Notes: generated from the letters alone by a model not told the origin. Positions 35,411 to 44,949 are shown, counted from the stretch's first letter. The stretch: 64,000 nucleotides of DNA from Saprospiraceae bacterium (GCA_016718505.1 JADKDE010000003.1:434001-498000); one strand, 5' to 3'. Program-made: numbers and translations.

Positions 35411-36598
35411 ATGTTATATTTGATTATCAGGCCCTTGGCTCGGGTATTTTTATTTGTTTTCTTTCGAAAAATATACCTGGTTGGAAAGGAGAACATACCC
35501 AAAAGCGGTCCTGTTATTCTAGCATCAAACCATCCCAATGCCTTTACAGAAGCGTGTATATATGCGGTCATACAGCCGAGGCCAGTACATTTTTTGACCA
35601 GAGCCGATGTATTCAAGAATCCCTTGGCCAACAAAATTTTAAGATCTTTGAATATGTTGCCTATATATCGATTCAGGGATGGGTATTCTAGTTTAAAAAA
35701 CAATGAAACCACCTTCAACTCTTGTTATGAAATCCTCGGTAAAGGTGGCGTGGTAATTATCTTTTCTGAGGCTAGCTGTGTTTCAGAAAAAAGACTAAGA
35801 CCTCTCCAAAGAGGGACAGCAAGACTGGCTATTTCTTCGCTAGAATCGCAATCCCTGGACAATGTCAGCGTCGTACCCATTGGTGTCAACTACGCAAAAT
35901 TAGCTGGCATAAGAGCCGAAGTCATGATCAATATCGGGACGCCCCTTGAAGCCAAGGACTATCGCAAAAGGTATGAAGCAGAACCCAATCAAACACTGAA
36001 AGAATTCACGCAAGATTTGGAAGATCGCCTAAAGCCTATGGTGATACATTTTGACAATAAGGAGGTCGAACGGCAAGCTGAATATTTACTAGATAAAGCA
36101 GTATGCGAGAACAAAAGCAGTTTTTGGCCACCCGTGGAAAATAATCAATATCTTTTTAAAAACTTAAAATCAATGGTCGATCGCTGGAATGAAAATCCAG
36201 AAATCATTTTAGGCGATGCTAGGCTCAAAAACTACAGCTACCAGCCGTATATGAGTGTGGTCAAATACTCGACATTTGGCGATGAAAAATGGCTGAACGG
36301 GATCTTTTTAGTGGCGATGTTTCCAATATTTATGATTGGATTCTTGTTCAATTCACCGCCATATTACTTAGCCAAATACATAGCTTATAACAAAGTCAAA
36401 AACATAGAATTTCACCTGTCTGTAAGGATGAGTGTGATGATGATAGGTTCTTGTATCTGGGGTATTATCTTGTGGTTTCTTCTTCGAACATACTTTAGCT
36501 TTTCGGTGAGCACTATATTGATGTTAGGTTCTTTCTTGTTGGGATATTTTGCCATTTTTTATAAAGAGCAATGGAGTGCTTTTCGATACAATGCTTAG
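35411..36598 (+). CDS. PlsC-like 1-acylglycerol-3-phosphate acyltransferase family protein
   Basis: This 395-residue protein has an N-terminal membrane helix and then an acyltransferase domain. The catalytic His motif reads SNHPNAFTEA, where most relatives have NHPN(S)xxDA, so an Asp is replaced by Glu. The second motif is FSEASCVSEKRLRPLQRGTA. Two membrane helices lie near the C-terminus. It would add an acyl chain to a glycerolipid at the inner membrane. Its last 4 bases overlap the convergent rhomboid gene. Confidence 0.82.
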   Translation: MLYLIIRPLARVFLFVFFRKIYLVGKENIPKSGPVILASNHPNAFTEACIYAVIQPRPVHFLTRADVFKNPLANKILRSLNMLPIYRFRDGYSSLKNNETTFNSCYEILGKGGVVIIFSEASCVSEKRLRPLQRGTARLAISSLESQSLDNVSVVPIGVNYAKLAGIRAEVMINIGTPLEAKDYRKRYEAEPNQTLKEFTQDLEDRLKPMVIHFDNKEVERQAEYLLDKAVCENKSSFWPPVENNQYLFKNLKSMVDRWNENPEIILGDARLKNYSYQPYMSVVKYSTFGDEKWLNGIFLVAMFPIFMIGFLFNSPPYYLAKYIAYNKVKNIEFHLSVRMSVMMIGSCIWGIILWFLLRTYFSFSVSTILMLGSFLLGYFAIFYKEQWSAFRYNA

Positions 36599-37365
36599 GT
36601 GTGATCAGATCTCCAAAAATCATTTTGGGAAGGTGGAACTTGGTTTGCCTCTAGCCATCGTCGGTGGGCTTCTTCCCTACGTCGCTGTTCTTCGATAGCC
36701 CTCTCTTCTTTGGTCATCTCGAATATATTCCTAGGAAATAAAAACTTCTCTGGATCTTCGCTTGCCATCAATCGCTCTCTCGCCTCCTGTTCCTTGGACT
36801 TTTCGATAGGGATAACCTCTCCGACTATATACGCCATGTAAATACCAGCAAAACTACCTAGAAGATGGCTTTCCCATGATACTTTGGTGTCAGTAGGCAC
36901 TATTCCAGCAAACATCCCTCCATATACCATCAATACCAACAACGATAAAACGATGGACCTAAAATCGCCTTTGAATATGCCAATCCACGCCACAAAGGCC
37001 ACTTCCGCATATAATACACCACTAGCCCCTATATGATAACTTTCTCTAGCGAATACCCACACCAACATTCCAGTCAGTAAATACATACCTACAAAAGACC
37101 GCCAAGCCACTGGCCTATAAAAATAAAATATCATCCCTGTCATCACGAACAACGCAGTAGTATTCGATATCAAGTGACCAAAATCTCCGTGGATCCAAAA
37201 TGAAGTCAAGATGCCCTTTAATCCCGCCAAATGTCGTGGATAGACTCCCCAATCGCCCCAAGAAACACCCATCAAAACCTGCGCTATATGTACGAACCAT
37301 AATAATATAATGACCAAACCACTGATGCGCACAGCCCTCCAAAAGTATTTTTTTTCTTGATCCAA
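36595..37365 (-). CDS. Rhomboid-family intramembrane serine protease
   Basis: This 256-residue protein has six membrane segments. The catalytic Ser is in HIGASGVLYAE and the His in SWESHLLGSFAG, with WIHGDFGHLISNT upstream, the rhomboid family pattern. It cuts membrane proteins within or next to their membrane helix. The C-terminal 65 residues are a charged cytoplasmic tail rich in Glu and Arg (KEERAIEEQRRREEAHRRW), probably helical. Confidence 0.92.
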   Translation of the reverse strand: MDQEKKYFWRAVRISGLVIILLWFVHIAQVLMGVSWGDWGVYPRHLAGLKGILTSFWIHGDFGHLISNTTALFVMTGMIFYFYRPVAWRSFVGMYLLTGMLVWVFARESYHIGASGVLYAEVAFVAWIGIFKGDFRSIVLSLLVLMVYGGMFAGIVPTDTKVSWESHLLGSFAGIYMAYIVGEVIPIEKSKEQEARERLMASEDPEKFLFPRNIFEMTKEERAIEEQRRREEAHRRWLEANQVPPSQNDFWRSDHT

Positions 37366-37464
37366 TTGTGAAAATATTTTTACTTTTAGATAACGATTTA
37401 TCGTTGGAATAAGTTTCTAAATGTCTATTCACCGATGATACTGAGTCTGTAGAGAAAAATCCGA

Positions 37465-37598
37465 GCGCGTCAAGGATCAAAACCATCATCGAAGATGAGT
37501 CTCTAGAGCCAGATTTGATGGCGAAAGAGACCGAAACGAAGTGAAGTGGTGGCGAGCCTGACCCGATCTCGGACTTCGGACGAGGGAGGGGGACGCCC
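37465..37598 (+). repeat. GCGTC/GACGC structured element ending 17 bases before the GNAT gene
   Basis: It begins GCGCGTCAAGGATC and ends GGGGACGCCC. It contains CATC-gaa-GATG, nested GTCTC(...GCCA...TGGC...)GAGAC, and GACCGAAACGAAGTGAAGTGG. It is nearly identical to the copy at 44369-44501. Its end lies 17 bases before the ATG at 37616. Confidence 0.8.
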
Positions 37599-37615
37599 AT
37601 ACAAAAAACAAAAAG

Positions 37616-38071
37616 ATGACAACAAAAAGAACTGACTATACTGATGAAAAATTCCAAAGTCTGGTAACAGCCTTGGATACATATTTGAGTGGGGTCAATG
37701 GCGATAGCGATGGCTTTTTTAGGGAATTCAACCAAATAGATAGGCTTCAGCATGTAGTTGTATTAGAGCAAAATGGGTGCGCTGTGGCATGTGGTGCATT
37801 CAAAGAAATCGAACCACTCGTAGTAGAAATAAAGCGGATGTACACAGCTCCAGAAGGGCGAAATAATGGCTTTGGAACCAAAGTTTTAGAAGAACTGGAG
37901 GCTTGGGCGATAGAATTAGGATATCAATCTGCGATCCTTGAAACTTCAAAATCAATGCAGGATGCTGTCCATTTGTACAAAAAAAATGGCTACCTTGTTA
38001 TCCCTAATTATGACCAGTACATTGGCGTAGAAACGAGCGTCTGTTTTTCAAAAAAATTAGGTAAAAATTAA
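37616..38071 (+). CDS. GNAT-family N-acetyltransferase
   Basis: This 151-residue protein has the acetyl-CoA binding motif A: VEIKRMYTAPEGRNNGFGTKVLEELEAWA (R/Q-x-x-G-x-G/A type), followed by SAILETSKSMQDAVHLYKKNGY. It transfers an acetyl group to an unidentified amine. The gene follows an intergenic structured element with no clear promoter between. It is separated by 6 bases from the oxidoreductase gene, so the two may be one transcript. Confidence 0.87.
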   Translation: MTTKRTDYTDEKFQSLVTALDTYLSGVNGDSDGFFREFNQIDRLQHVVVLEQNGCAVACGAFKEIEPLVVEIKRMYTAPEGRNNGFGTKVLEELEAWAIELGYQSAILETSKSMQDAVHLYKKNGYLVIPNYDQYIGVETSVCFSKKLGKN

Positions 38072-38077
38072 CCACCA

Positions 38078-39424
38078 ATGAAGAGAAAAACATTTTTGAA
38101 ATCTGTAGGAGTTCTAGGACTGGGGTATGGATTTTTGCCCACACTCCCGAAATCAGCCAACCAAAAGGTTAAAATGGCGGTGATTGGCGTCGGTCTTAGG
38201 GGTCAAGATCACGTCGAATTATTACTCCGACGCGACGACGTAGAAATTATCGCAATTTGCGACATCGATCCTAGGATGATCGACATGGCCAAAGAGCTAT
38301 TCAATAAAACGGGGCAGAAACTTCCCCAAATTTATTCCAACGGCCCAAACGCCTGGGAAGAACTGCTCGAGAAAGAAAAATTGGATGCCGTGATCATCGC
38401 AACGCCGTGGGAATGGCATAAACCCATGATCCTTGGTTCTATCAAATCCGGCTTAAAATATGTAGCCACAGAGGTAATACTAGGCACCACCCTAGAAGAT
38501 CACTGGGAGGTAGTGCGTGCTGCCGAGGCTGCCAAAGCTCATGTGATGATGCTAGAAAATGTGTGTTACCGCAGAGACGTCATGGCCGTCCTCAATATGG
38601 TGCGACAAGGGATATTCGGAGAGATCATTCACCTCCAAGGGGGTTATCAGCATGACCTTAGAGAAGTTAAATTCAACGACGGGGTCAATCCATATGGCCA
38701 TGGAGTAGAATTTGGTGCTAAGGGATTTTCTGAGGCCCGTTGGAGAACCCAACATTCGGTCTTTAGAAACGGCGATCTCTATCCAACACACGGCATAGGC
38801 CCACTGGCACAAATGGTCAATATCAATAGAGGCAATCGCTTCGTTTCTCTCAATTCTTTCTCTTCAAAAAGCCGCGGACTCCACGATTATATACAAAAGA
38901 AAGGTAGCCCAGACCATCCCAATCGCCAAACCCAATTCAAGCTCGGTGACGTTGTAACCACCCAAATAGCTTGCAGCAATGGCGAAACCATCCTCTTGCA
39001 GCACGATACCAGCCTTCCAAGGCCTTATTCATTGGGATTTCGAGTCCAAGGAACGGAGGGATTGTGGATGGATATCAACAAAGGCATTTATATCGAAGGC
39101 AAATCCGCAAAGCCACACCAATGGGACGATGCCAAATCATGGCTGGATAAATACGATCACCCGCTGTGGCAGCGATGGATTAAATCGACGCAAGGCGCTG
39201 GGCACGGCGGCATGGATTTCTTTGTTCTGCATGCATTCGTAGAATCCGTCAAGCGCAATGCCCCCACACCGCTAGATGTCTATGATGCAGCTGCATGGAG
39301 TGCCATCACACCCCTTAGCGAAGAGTCCATCACCTTGGGAAACCAAACGGTTGATTTTCCTGATTTTACAGGTGGTCAGTGGATGTACAGAAAACCGATA
39401 TTTGCGCTCAATGATGATTACTAA
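38078..39424 (+). CDS. Gfo/Idh/MocA oxidoreductase, GH109-like
   Basis: This 448-residue protein has an N-terminal export-like segment (MKRKTFLKSVGVLGLGYGF). The Rossmann domain has VIGVGLRGQDHVELLL and ICDIDPRM, then ATPWEWHKPMIL and HGGMDFFVLHAFVESVKR. These are hallmarks of the GH109 branch, where NAD-dependent enzymes remove alpha-N-acetylgalactosamine through a redox mechanism. The GH109 assignment is by pattern; some relatives act on other sugars. Confidence 0.85.
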   Translation: MKRKTFLKSVGVLGLGYGFLPTLPKSANQKVKMAVIGVGLRGQDHVELLLRRDDVEIIAICDIDPRMIDMAKELFNKTGQKLPQIYSNGPNAWEELLEKEKLDAVIIATPWEWHKPMILGSIKSGLKYVATEVILGTTLEDHWEVVRAAEAAKAHVMMLENVCYRRDVMAVLNMVRQGIFGEIIHLQGGYQHDLREVKFNDGVNPYGHGVEFGAKGFSEARWRTQHSVFRNGDLYPTHGIGPLAQMVNINRGNRFVSLNSFSSKSRGLHDYIQKKGSPDHPNRQTQFKLGDVVTTQIACSNGETILLQHDTSLPRPYSLGFRVQGTEGLWMDINKGIYIEGKSAKPHQWDDAKSWLDKYDHPLWQRWIKSTQGAGHGGMDFFVLHAFVESVKRNAPTPLDVYDAAAWSAITPLSEESITLGNQTVDFPDFTGGQWMYRKPIFALNDDY

Positions 39425-39467
39425 TCCCGGTGGACTAATTTTTGCGAATTTTACCAGAAAAATTGCC

Positions 39468-39475
39468 TAATTTTG
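39468..39475 (+). promoter_or_regulatory. -7 element of the ndk promoter
   Basis: TAATTTTG matches TAnnTTTG, 38 bases before ndk. A TTTTTG lies upstream with a longer than ideal spacer (23 bases). Confidence 0.4.
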
Positions 39476-39513
39476 CGGCTTCAATTTTTTAAATCATCAA
39501 AAAAAACATAGAA

Positions 39514-39933
39514 ATGTCAGGTAATAGAACTTTCACCATGATCAAGCCAGATGCTGTTGCAGCTGGACATATCGGAGCTATTTTGGCCCATATCAACAAG
39601 GCCGGTTTTCGCATCGTAGCCATGAAATTAACCCAATTGTCCAAGGAAAAGGCTGGTGAATTTTATGCTGTCCACAAGGAAAGACCGTTTTATGGCGAGT
39701 TGGTTGATTTTATGTCAAGCGGCCCGATCGTTGCGGCTATTTTAGAGAAAGACAACGCGGTTGCAGACTTCCGAACTACCATAGGTGCTACCGATCCAGC
39801 AAAAGCTGAGGCAGGAACCATCCGCGCGCTTTATGCCAAAAACATGGGCGAAAATGCCGTTCATGGATCGGATAGCGATGAAAATGCAGCTATTGAGGGC
39901 TCTTTCCACTTCGCAGGGGTAGAGACTTTTTAA
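39514..39933 (+). CDS. ndk: Nucleoside diphosphate kinase
   Basis: This 139-residue protein has TFTMIKPDAV at the start and the active-site His in AVHGSDSDENAAIE near the end. It exchanges the gamma-phosphate between nucleoside triphosphates and diphosphates through a phospho-His. The length is normal. It stands alone, followed by a structured element. Confidence 0.97.
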   Translation: MSGNRTFTMIKPDAVAAGHIGAILAHINKAGFRIVAMKLTQLSKEKAGEFYAVHKERPFYGELVDFMSSGPIVAAILEKDNAVADFRTTIGATDPAKAEAGTIRALYAKNMGENAVHGSDSDENAAIEGSFHFAGVETF

Positions 39934-39968
39934 TTTCTACGAATAAAATTATTTTATTAAAATTATTG

Positions 39969-40083
39969 GGGCGTCCCCCTCGTTTTGTCAGTATGACAAG
40001 ACGAGGGTCGGGCTATCCATGACTGTCGGTATCTCCGATACCCATCCCAAAGGGTTGGGATGGTCATTCCTATCCCTGACGCA
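39969..40083 (-). repeat. GCGTC/GACGC structured element, three-hairpin type, minus orientation
   Basis: Stem 3 arms are CCCTCGT (39977-39983) and ACGAGGG (40001-40007), extended by an inner TTGTCA/TGACAA. Stem 1 arms are CCATCCCAA (40042-40050) and TTGGGATGG (40055-40063). Compared with the copy at 33968, the variable pairs change on both sides, keeping the stems. Confidence 0.8.
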
Positions 40084-40164
40084 CAAATACAACTATTGAT
40101 ATTCCAGACAATAAAGGTCATATTTTCTAGTTTTCGAATCGCCATGAGTATTCAGCGATAATAT

Positions 40165-40195
40165 TTTGAAAAATGGAAGAAAAATCGGATATTTG
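40165..40195 (+). promoter_or_regulatory. Promoter of sucA
   Basis: TTTG (40165-40168), N19, GATATTTG (40188-40195), one base off TAnnTTTG. The ATG is 45 bases downstream. Confidence 0.5.
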
Positions 40196-40239
40196 CAACA
40201 CTTTAATTTCCTATATAACAGAATATTACATAATTATAC

Positions 40240-42954
40240 ATGAATAATTTTTCTTATATATTCAACGCACATCCAAACGTAATCGATTCTTATTATCACC
40301 AATACCAAAAAGATCCTGAGTCCGTAGATCAAGGTTGGAGACTTTTCTTCCAAGGATTTGATTTTGGGGATAAAAATGGTTCGGCTGCGGGTATTGATTT
40401 GGAGCAACTAAAGAAAGAATTTGGCGTCATCAAATTGATCATAGCCTTCAGACAAAGAGGACACTTATTATCAACTACTAACCCACTAAGACCTAGAAAG
40501 GATAGGAAACCTACCCTAGAATTAGCCAATTATGGCCTTGACGAATCTGATTTGAACCGACAGTTTTTAGCCGCTGGAGAGCTTGGTTTTTCTGGAACCT
40601 TGCAGGAGATCCTAGACAAATTGCGCAACATTTATTGTAAGAATATAGGGTTTGAGTATGGATATATTGAGAATTTTGAAAAAAGAGAATGGCTAAGAAA
40701 CAAAATAGAATCTAGATCCACAGCACCCGATTATGGCTTTGGCTTAGAACAAAAAAAGCGAATCCTTGAGAAACTCATCGATGCGACCGTCTTTGAAAAA
40801 TTCCTACACACCAAGTACGTGGGTCAAAAAAGATTTTCCCTAGAAGGAGGAGAAAGCATCATACCTGCCATCGATGCAGTCATCAATAAGGGCGCAGCAA
40901 TGGGTGTCGTTGAAGTCATCATTGGCATGGCGCATAGAGGTAGATTAAATATCCTAGCCAATACCTTGGGCAAAACATACGAACAGATTTTTTCAGAATT
41001 CGAGGGAACGGCTGTCCCAGATCTTAGTTTTGGCGATGGAGACGTTAAGTACCATCTAGGATTTTCTTCGATGATCGAGACGCCTGACAAATTGCCCATA
41101 CATCTCAAACTGGCCCCCAATCCTTCGCATCTCGAAGCTGTAAATCCAGTAGTGGAAGGCCTAGCAAGAGCCAAAGCTGATATATTATACAATTCTGATT
41201 ACGACAAAATTCTCCCCATTTTAGTCCACGGAGATGCTGCAACTGCTGGTCAAGGTATCGTCTATGAAACAACCCAAATGTCCCAACTACAGGGATATTA
41301 TACTGGAGGAACGATACATTTAGTGATCAATAATCAGATTGGATTTACTACTGATTTCGACGATGCGCGCTCAGCTACGTATTGCACATCTGTAGCTTCT
41401 CTAATCCAAGCACCTGTATTCCATGTCAATGGTGACGATGTAGAGGCTGTGGTATTCGCAGTAGAGCTGGCGACCGAATATCGTCAAAAATTCAACAATG
41501 ATGTTTTCATCGACATGGTCTGTTATCGACGACATGGGCACAACGAAGGCGACGATCCGAAATTCACTCAGCCTGAGATGTACGAATTAATCAATGTGCA
41601 TCCTGACCCAAGAGAGATATATACTCGTAAGCTTCAAGAAAGAGGTGACTTGGATAAAAATTTAGGGGAGCAGATGGAAAAGGCGTTCTGGGACACACTC
41701 CAACAGCGACTAGACCTTGTCAAGCAAAAACCACTACCCTATCAATATCAAGAAACTGAACTCGCTTGGAGATCGCTAGAAAAGACCCTTCAAGTAAAGG
41801 ATGGCATCCACTCGCCAACAACAGGGATTACGAAAGAAAGTGCTACAAAAATTTTAAAACATCTGATGGAAGTCCCTAAGGATTTCAAAGCCCTTTCGAA
41901 GATAAATAGATTATTACAATCGTCCCAAAAGATGCTAGATGATGATATCATCGACTGGCAAATGGGTGAATTGATGGCATACTCCTCCATCCTATTGGAT
42001 GGTAAAAATGTACGATTCAGTGGTCAAGATGTAAAGCGAGGTACGTTTTCGCATAGACACGCCGTTTTGTTCGATATCACAGACAATCACCAGTATAATA
42101 GACTCGATGGCTTTTCAGAAGATCAAGGGAAATTCATGATCTATAATTCGCTCTTGTCTGAATTCGCCGTACTAGGATTTGAATATGGTTATTCACTAGC
42201 TTCCCCAAACAATTTGGTTATTTGGGAGGCACAGTTCGGAGATTTTTATAATGGTGCTCAAGTCATGGTAGATCAGTTTATCACCGCGGGAGAGAGCAAA
42301 TGGCAACGCATGAGTGGATTGGTTATGCTATTGCCTCACGGATTCGAAGGGCAAGGTCCAGAACATTCATCAGCAAGGTTAGAGCGTTTTTTACAGAACT
42401 GTGCGGATTATAATTTGCAGGTACTCAATATCACCACCCCTGCCAATTTCTTTCACGCGATGAGAAGACAATTGAGCTGGACTTTCAGAAAACCGCTGGT
42501 CAATATGGCGCCAAAATCCCTTTTGAGACACCCTCTTTGTGTTTCAAAATTGGAGGATTTTACGGGAGATACGAGTTTCCAACCGATCATCATGGATACC
42601 AATGTCAACAAGAAAGTGGATAGAATTTTATTTTGCTCTGGTAAGGTATATTACGATTTATTAGCCAAAAAGAAAGAATTGAACCAACTAAATATTGCTA
42701 TTGTACGTATCGAGCAGTTATATCCATTAGTGGAGGAGCAGCTGACCGCCGTGTTGGATCATTACAAGTGCAAAAACATCTATTGGGTACAAGAAGAGCC
42801 ACTCAACATGGGTGCTTGGCAGTATATATTCTTTAATTTTGGGCATTTAGGTTTCAAATATATCGGTAGAAAAGCTGCCTCATCTCCAGCGACGGGCTTC
42901 AAAAAAGTACACGACCAACAACAGGCCGAATTGGTCGCTGCATCCTTTGCCTAG
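40240..42954 (+). CDS. sucA: 2-oxoglutarate dehydrogenase E1 component
   Basis: This 904-residue thiamine diphosphate enzyme decarboxylates 2-oxoglutarate and passes the succinyl group to E2. It starts with the conserved DSYYHQYQKDPESVDQGWRLFF. It has FSLEGGESIIPA, IGMAHRGRLNILAN, the ThDP segment GDAATAGQGIVYET and NNQIGFTT, and HGFEGQGPEHSSARLERFLQ. It is full length. The E2 gene (sucB) does not follow; only a 276-base gap and an unrelated minus-strand gene do. Confidence 0.96.
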   Translation: MNNFSYIFNAHPNVIDSYYHQYQKDPESVDQGWRLFFQGFDFGDKNGSAAGIDLEQLKKEFGVIKLIIAFRQRGHLLSTTNPLRPRKDRKPTLELANYGLDESDLNRQFLAAGELGFSGTLQEILDKLRNIYCKNIGFEYGYIENFEKREWLRNKIESRSTAPDYGFGLEQKKRILEKLIDATVFEKFLHTKYVGQKRFSLEGGESIIPAIDAVINKGAAMGVVEVIIGMAHRGRLNILANTLGKTYEQIFSEFEGTAVPDLSFGDGDVKYHLGFSSMIETPDKLPIHLKLAPNPSHLEAVNPVVEGLARAKADILYNSDYDKILPILVHGDAATAGQGIVYETTQMSQLQGYYTGGTIHLVINNQIGFTTDFDDARSATYCTSVASLIQAPVFHVNGDDVEAVVFAVELATEYRQKFNNDVFIDMVCYRRHGHNEGDDPKFTQPEMYELINVHPDPREIYTRKLQERGDLDKNLGEQMEKAFWDTLQQRLDLVKQKPLPYQYQETELAWRSLEKTLQVKDGIHSPTTGITKESATKILKHLMEVPKDFKALSKINRLLQSSQKMLDDDIIDWQMGELMAYSSILLDGKNVRFSGQDVKRGTFSHRHAVLFDITDNHQYNRLDGFSEDQGKFMIYNSLLSEFAVLGFEYGYSLASPNNLVIWEAQFGDFYNGAQVMVDQFITAGESKWQRMSGLVMLLPHGFEGQGPEHSSARLERFLQNCADYNLQVLNITTPANFFHAMRRQLSWTFRKPLVNMAPKSLLRHPLCVSKLEDFTGDTSFQPIIMDTNVNKKVDRILFCSGKVYYDLLAKKKELNQLNIAIVRIEQLYPLVEEQLTAVLDHYKCKNIYWVQEEPLNMGAWQYIFFNFGHLGFKYIGRKAASSPATGFKKVHDQQQAELVAASFA

Positions 42955-43104
42955 AGGCAAAATTTAGGATTTGATGGGGTAAATATATTCTATCGGCTTG
43001 TTGGTGATTCTTATGCTCTGGCAGTTAATTTACTGCTAAGATCCATTCAATTTAAAATCCAAATATTTAGTTATTTTATTCATAGTTGATTATTACCTGC
43101 AAAA

Positions 43105-43194
43105 ATGAGTGATAGTCCTAAAGGAGATAAAAAGAGTTCGAAATTAATACTTCTATGGCTTTTTCATTTCTTACCAACTTTCGGATGGTTATAA
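43105..43194 (+). CDS. Possible 29-residue hydrophobic peptide
   Basis: ATG to TAA encodes a charged N-terminus (SDSPKGDKKSSK) and a hydrophobic tail (LILLWLFHFLPTFGWL). It is preceded by an A-rich start context. It could be a small membrane peptide or the start of a decayed gene. There is no independent support. Confidence 0.2.
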   Translation: MSDSPKGDKKSSKLILLWLFHFLPTFGWL

Positions 43195-43230
43195 TCCCAT
43201 TCGCCATAATGCTAACTAACAATAATCTGC

Positions 43231-44016
43231 CTATTTGCTATTTTTCTTTACTTTCTTCCATTTGGACCAACCCAACTTGGCACCAATTTGAATCACTGGA
43301 ACTGGATTAAATCCAATTGAGCCGTTGGCATTAAAGCCCAACCACTTCTCATTTCTCGCCTCGAATCCTTGAGAAGAACGCAAAGATTGGGTTGTAGCTC
43401 CATGTATAAGTTCATAATGGGTCTGTTCGGTAGAGGCGAAATTCATACAAATCCCACCTGCAATAAAGAAGTCATATGAAATTCCCGAAGGGCTGATGGT
43501 GTTCCAACCGATGCTTGGCAACAAATCTATTCTATGATTTTTTGATTGAAACGCATTATCCATCATTTCATTATTACTCAATATCTCAAAGGCAGTGGCA
43601 TTCTGACCGCTATTGGAAGGCACTAGTTGATTGTGGGAATAATTGATCGAAGTGTACCCTATTTTTGCACCTGCATAAAATCTCTTAAGTCGATCTTTAG
43701 ATATACTATGACCGATGGAAAATGTTTTGGTCAAATTTATCTGCCAATTGAGTGAGGACTTGTCTAATGCTGTTTGGTTGTGCACCCGATTAGCTGCCAA
43801 CATTTTAAATCGATAATCATAAATCACACCAAATTCTATACCAAATGTTCCCATATTTTTGGTATATTTGGAAAAGCCAAGTAGGGCCGTTTTATTCCCT
43901 CTGAGATGTCCTGCTACATCAGATTCAATTGTAAAATTGGGAAGAGCCGTTTTTTGTGCATTGGATAAGAAAGGGAAATAAAGTAAGGTAATTAGGAATA
44001 ACAGTTTGGTTTTCAT
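43231..44016 (-). CDS. Putative outer-membrane beta-barrel protein
   Basis: This 261-residue protein has a signal peptide (MKTKLLFLITLLYFPFLSNAQ). Its strand-rich body includes MGTFGIEFGVIYDYRF, LKRFYAGAKIGYTSINY and SGISYDFFIAGGICMNF, with a late PVPVIQIGAKLGWSKW. A basic tail KKVKKNSK follows the last strand, which is unusual for a barrel that should end in an aromatic residue. I do not recognise a named family. Confidence 0.6.
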   Translation of the reverse strand: MKTKLLFLITLLYFPFLSNAQKTALPNFTIESDVAGHLRGNKTALLGFSKYTKNMGTFGIEFGVIYDYRFKMLAANRVHNQTALDKSSLNWQINLTKTFSIGHSISKDRLKRFYAGAKIGYTSINYSHNQLVPSNSGQNATAFEILSNNEMMDNAFQSKNHRIDLLPSIGWNTISPSGISYDFFIAGGICMNFASTEQTHYELIHGATTQSLRSSQGFEARNEKWLGFNANGSIGFNPVPVIQIGAKLGWSKWKKVKKNSK

Positions 44017-44368
44017 TTTTTATAAATTTTTAGGTTAATAAATTTTTTCGGTTTTATAATTTTATTGTTTTGAATTGATCTCTTTAGATGAATTCTGTTT
44101 CATAGTGTAAAGGTCTTTACTTATTTTCACTCGGAGTATCACATAAATTGGGTATTTTATGGGGATATTGGACCGTTAGAGAATAAAATATTCCAGAATT
44201 GATAGCAAATTAAAAGACAGAAGCCATCAATTTGGTGTTCAAAACGAGATAAATCCTAGTAATTATAAATGCTAAACAATTGAGATTAATTTGGTTTTAG
44301 GGAAATAAAATAGATTGGCTTAGAACAAAAGTGAAATTGAAGTTTTACATTTACTGCATCAAAACATA

Positions 44369-44501
44369 GCGCGTCAAGGATCAAAACCATCATCGAAGAT
44401 GAGTCTCTGAGCCAGATTTGCTGGCGTAAGAGACCGAAACGAAGTGAAGTGGTGGAGAGCCTGACCCGATCTCGACTCTAGGACGAGAGAGGGAGACGCC
44501 C
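44369..44501 (+). repeat. GCGTC/GACGC structured element ending 16 bases before aroQ
   Basis: It is almost the same sequence as 37465-37598 from GCGCGTCAAGGATCAAAACC through GACCGAAACGAAGTGAAGTGG and ends GGGAGACGCCC. A nested GTCTC(GCCA/TGGC)GAGAC hairpin is present. The 44017-44368 gap before it has nothing I recognise. Confidence 0.8.
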
Positions 44502-44517
44502 AAAAAATAAATATAGC

Positions 44518-44949
44518 ATGATTTCAAAAATTCATATAGTGAATGGTCCAAATTTAAATCTGTTGGGGAGGAGGCAACCAGAGATCTATGGAGGGGTGAG
44601 TTTTGAGGAGTATTTGGTGGAATTAAGGGCGAAATTCTCGTTGTTGGATATTCAATATTTTCAATCAAATCACGAAGGATCCTTGATAGATTATCTTCAG
44701 GAGCATGGCTATGGAGATGGGGGAATCGTCATGAATGCTGGGGCCTATACGCATACTTCGATTGCCATAGCGGATACCATAGCGGCCATTTCTGCACCCG
44801 TGGTGGAGGTTCATATTTCAGATATTTATGCTAGGGAGGAGTTTCGGCACGTTTCGTACATGAAGGCGAATTGCGTTCACTCTGTCGTCGGAAAAGGCTT
44901 GGGAGGATATGAGGAGGCTATTGCTTTTCTTCTAGCGTTTAGAGCATAA
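44518..44949 (+). CDS. aroQ: Type II 3-dehydroquinate dehydratase
   Basis: This 143-residue protein has IVNGPNLNLLGRRQPEIYG (active-site Tyr and Arg), FQSNHEGSLIDYL, MNAGAYTHTSIAIADTI and VEVHISDIYAREEFRHVS. It converts 3-dehydroquinate to 3-dehydroshikimate in the shikimate pathway. It is a solitary gene; no other aro gene is near. The structured element directly upstream leaves little room for a promoter other than inside or before that element. Confidence 0.95.
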   Translation: MISKIHIVNGPNLNLLGRRQPEIYGGVSFEEYLVELRAKFSLLDIQYFQSNHEGSLIDYLQEHGYGDGGIVMNAGAYTHTSIAIADTIAAISAPVVEVHISDIYAREEFRHVSYMKANCVHSVVGKGLGGYEEAIAFLLAFRA

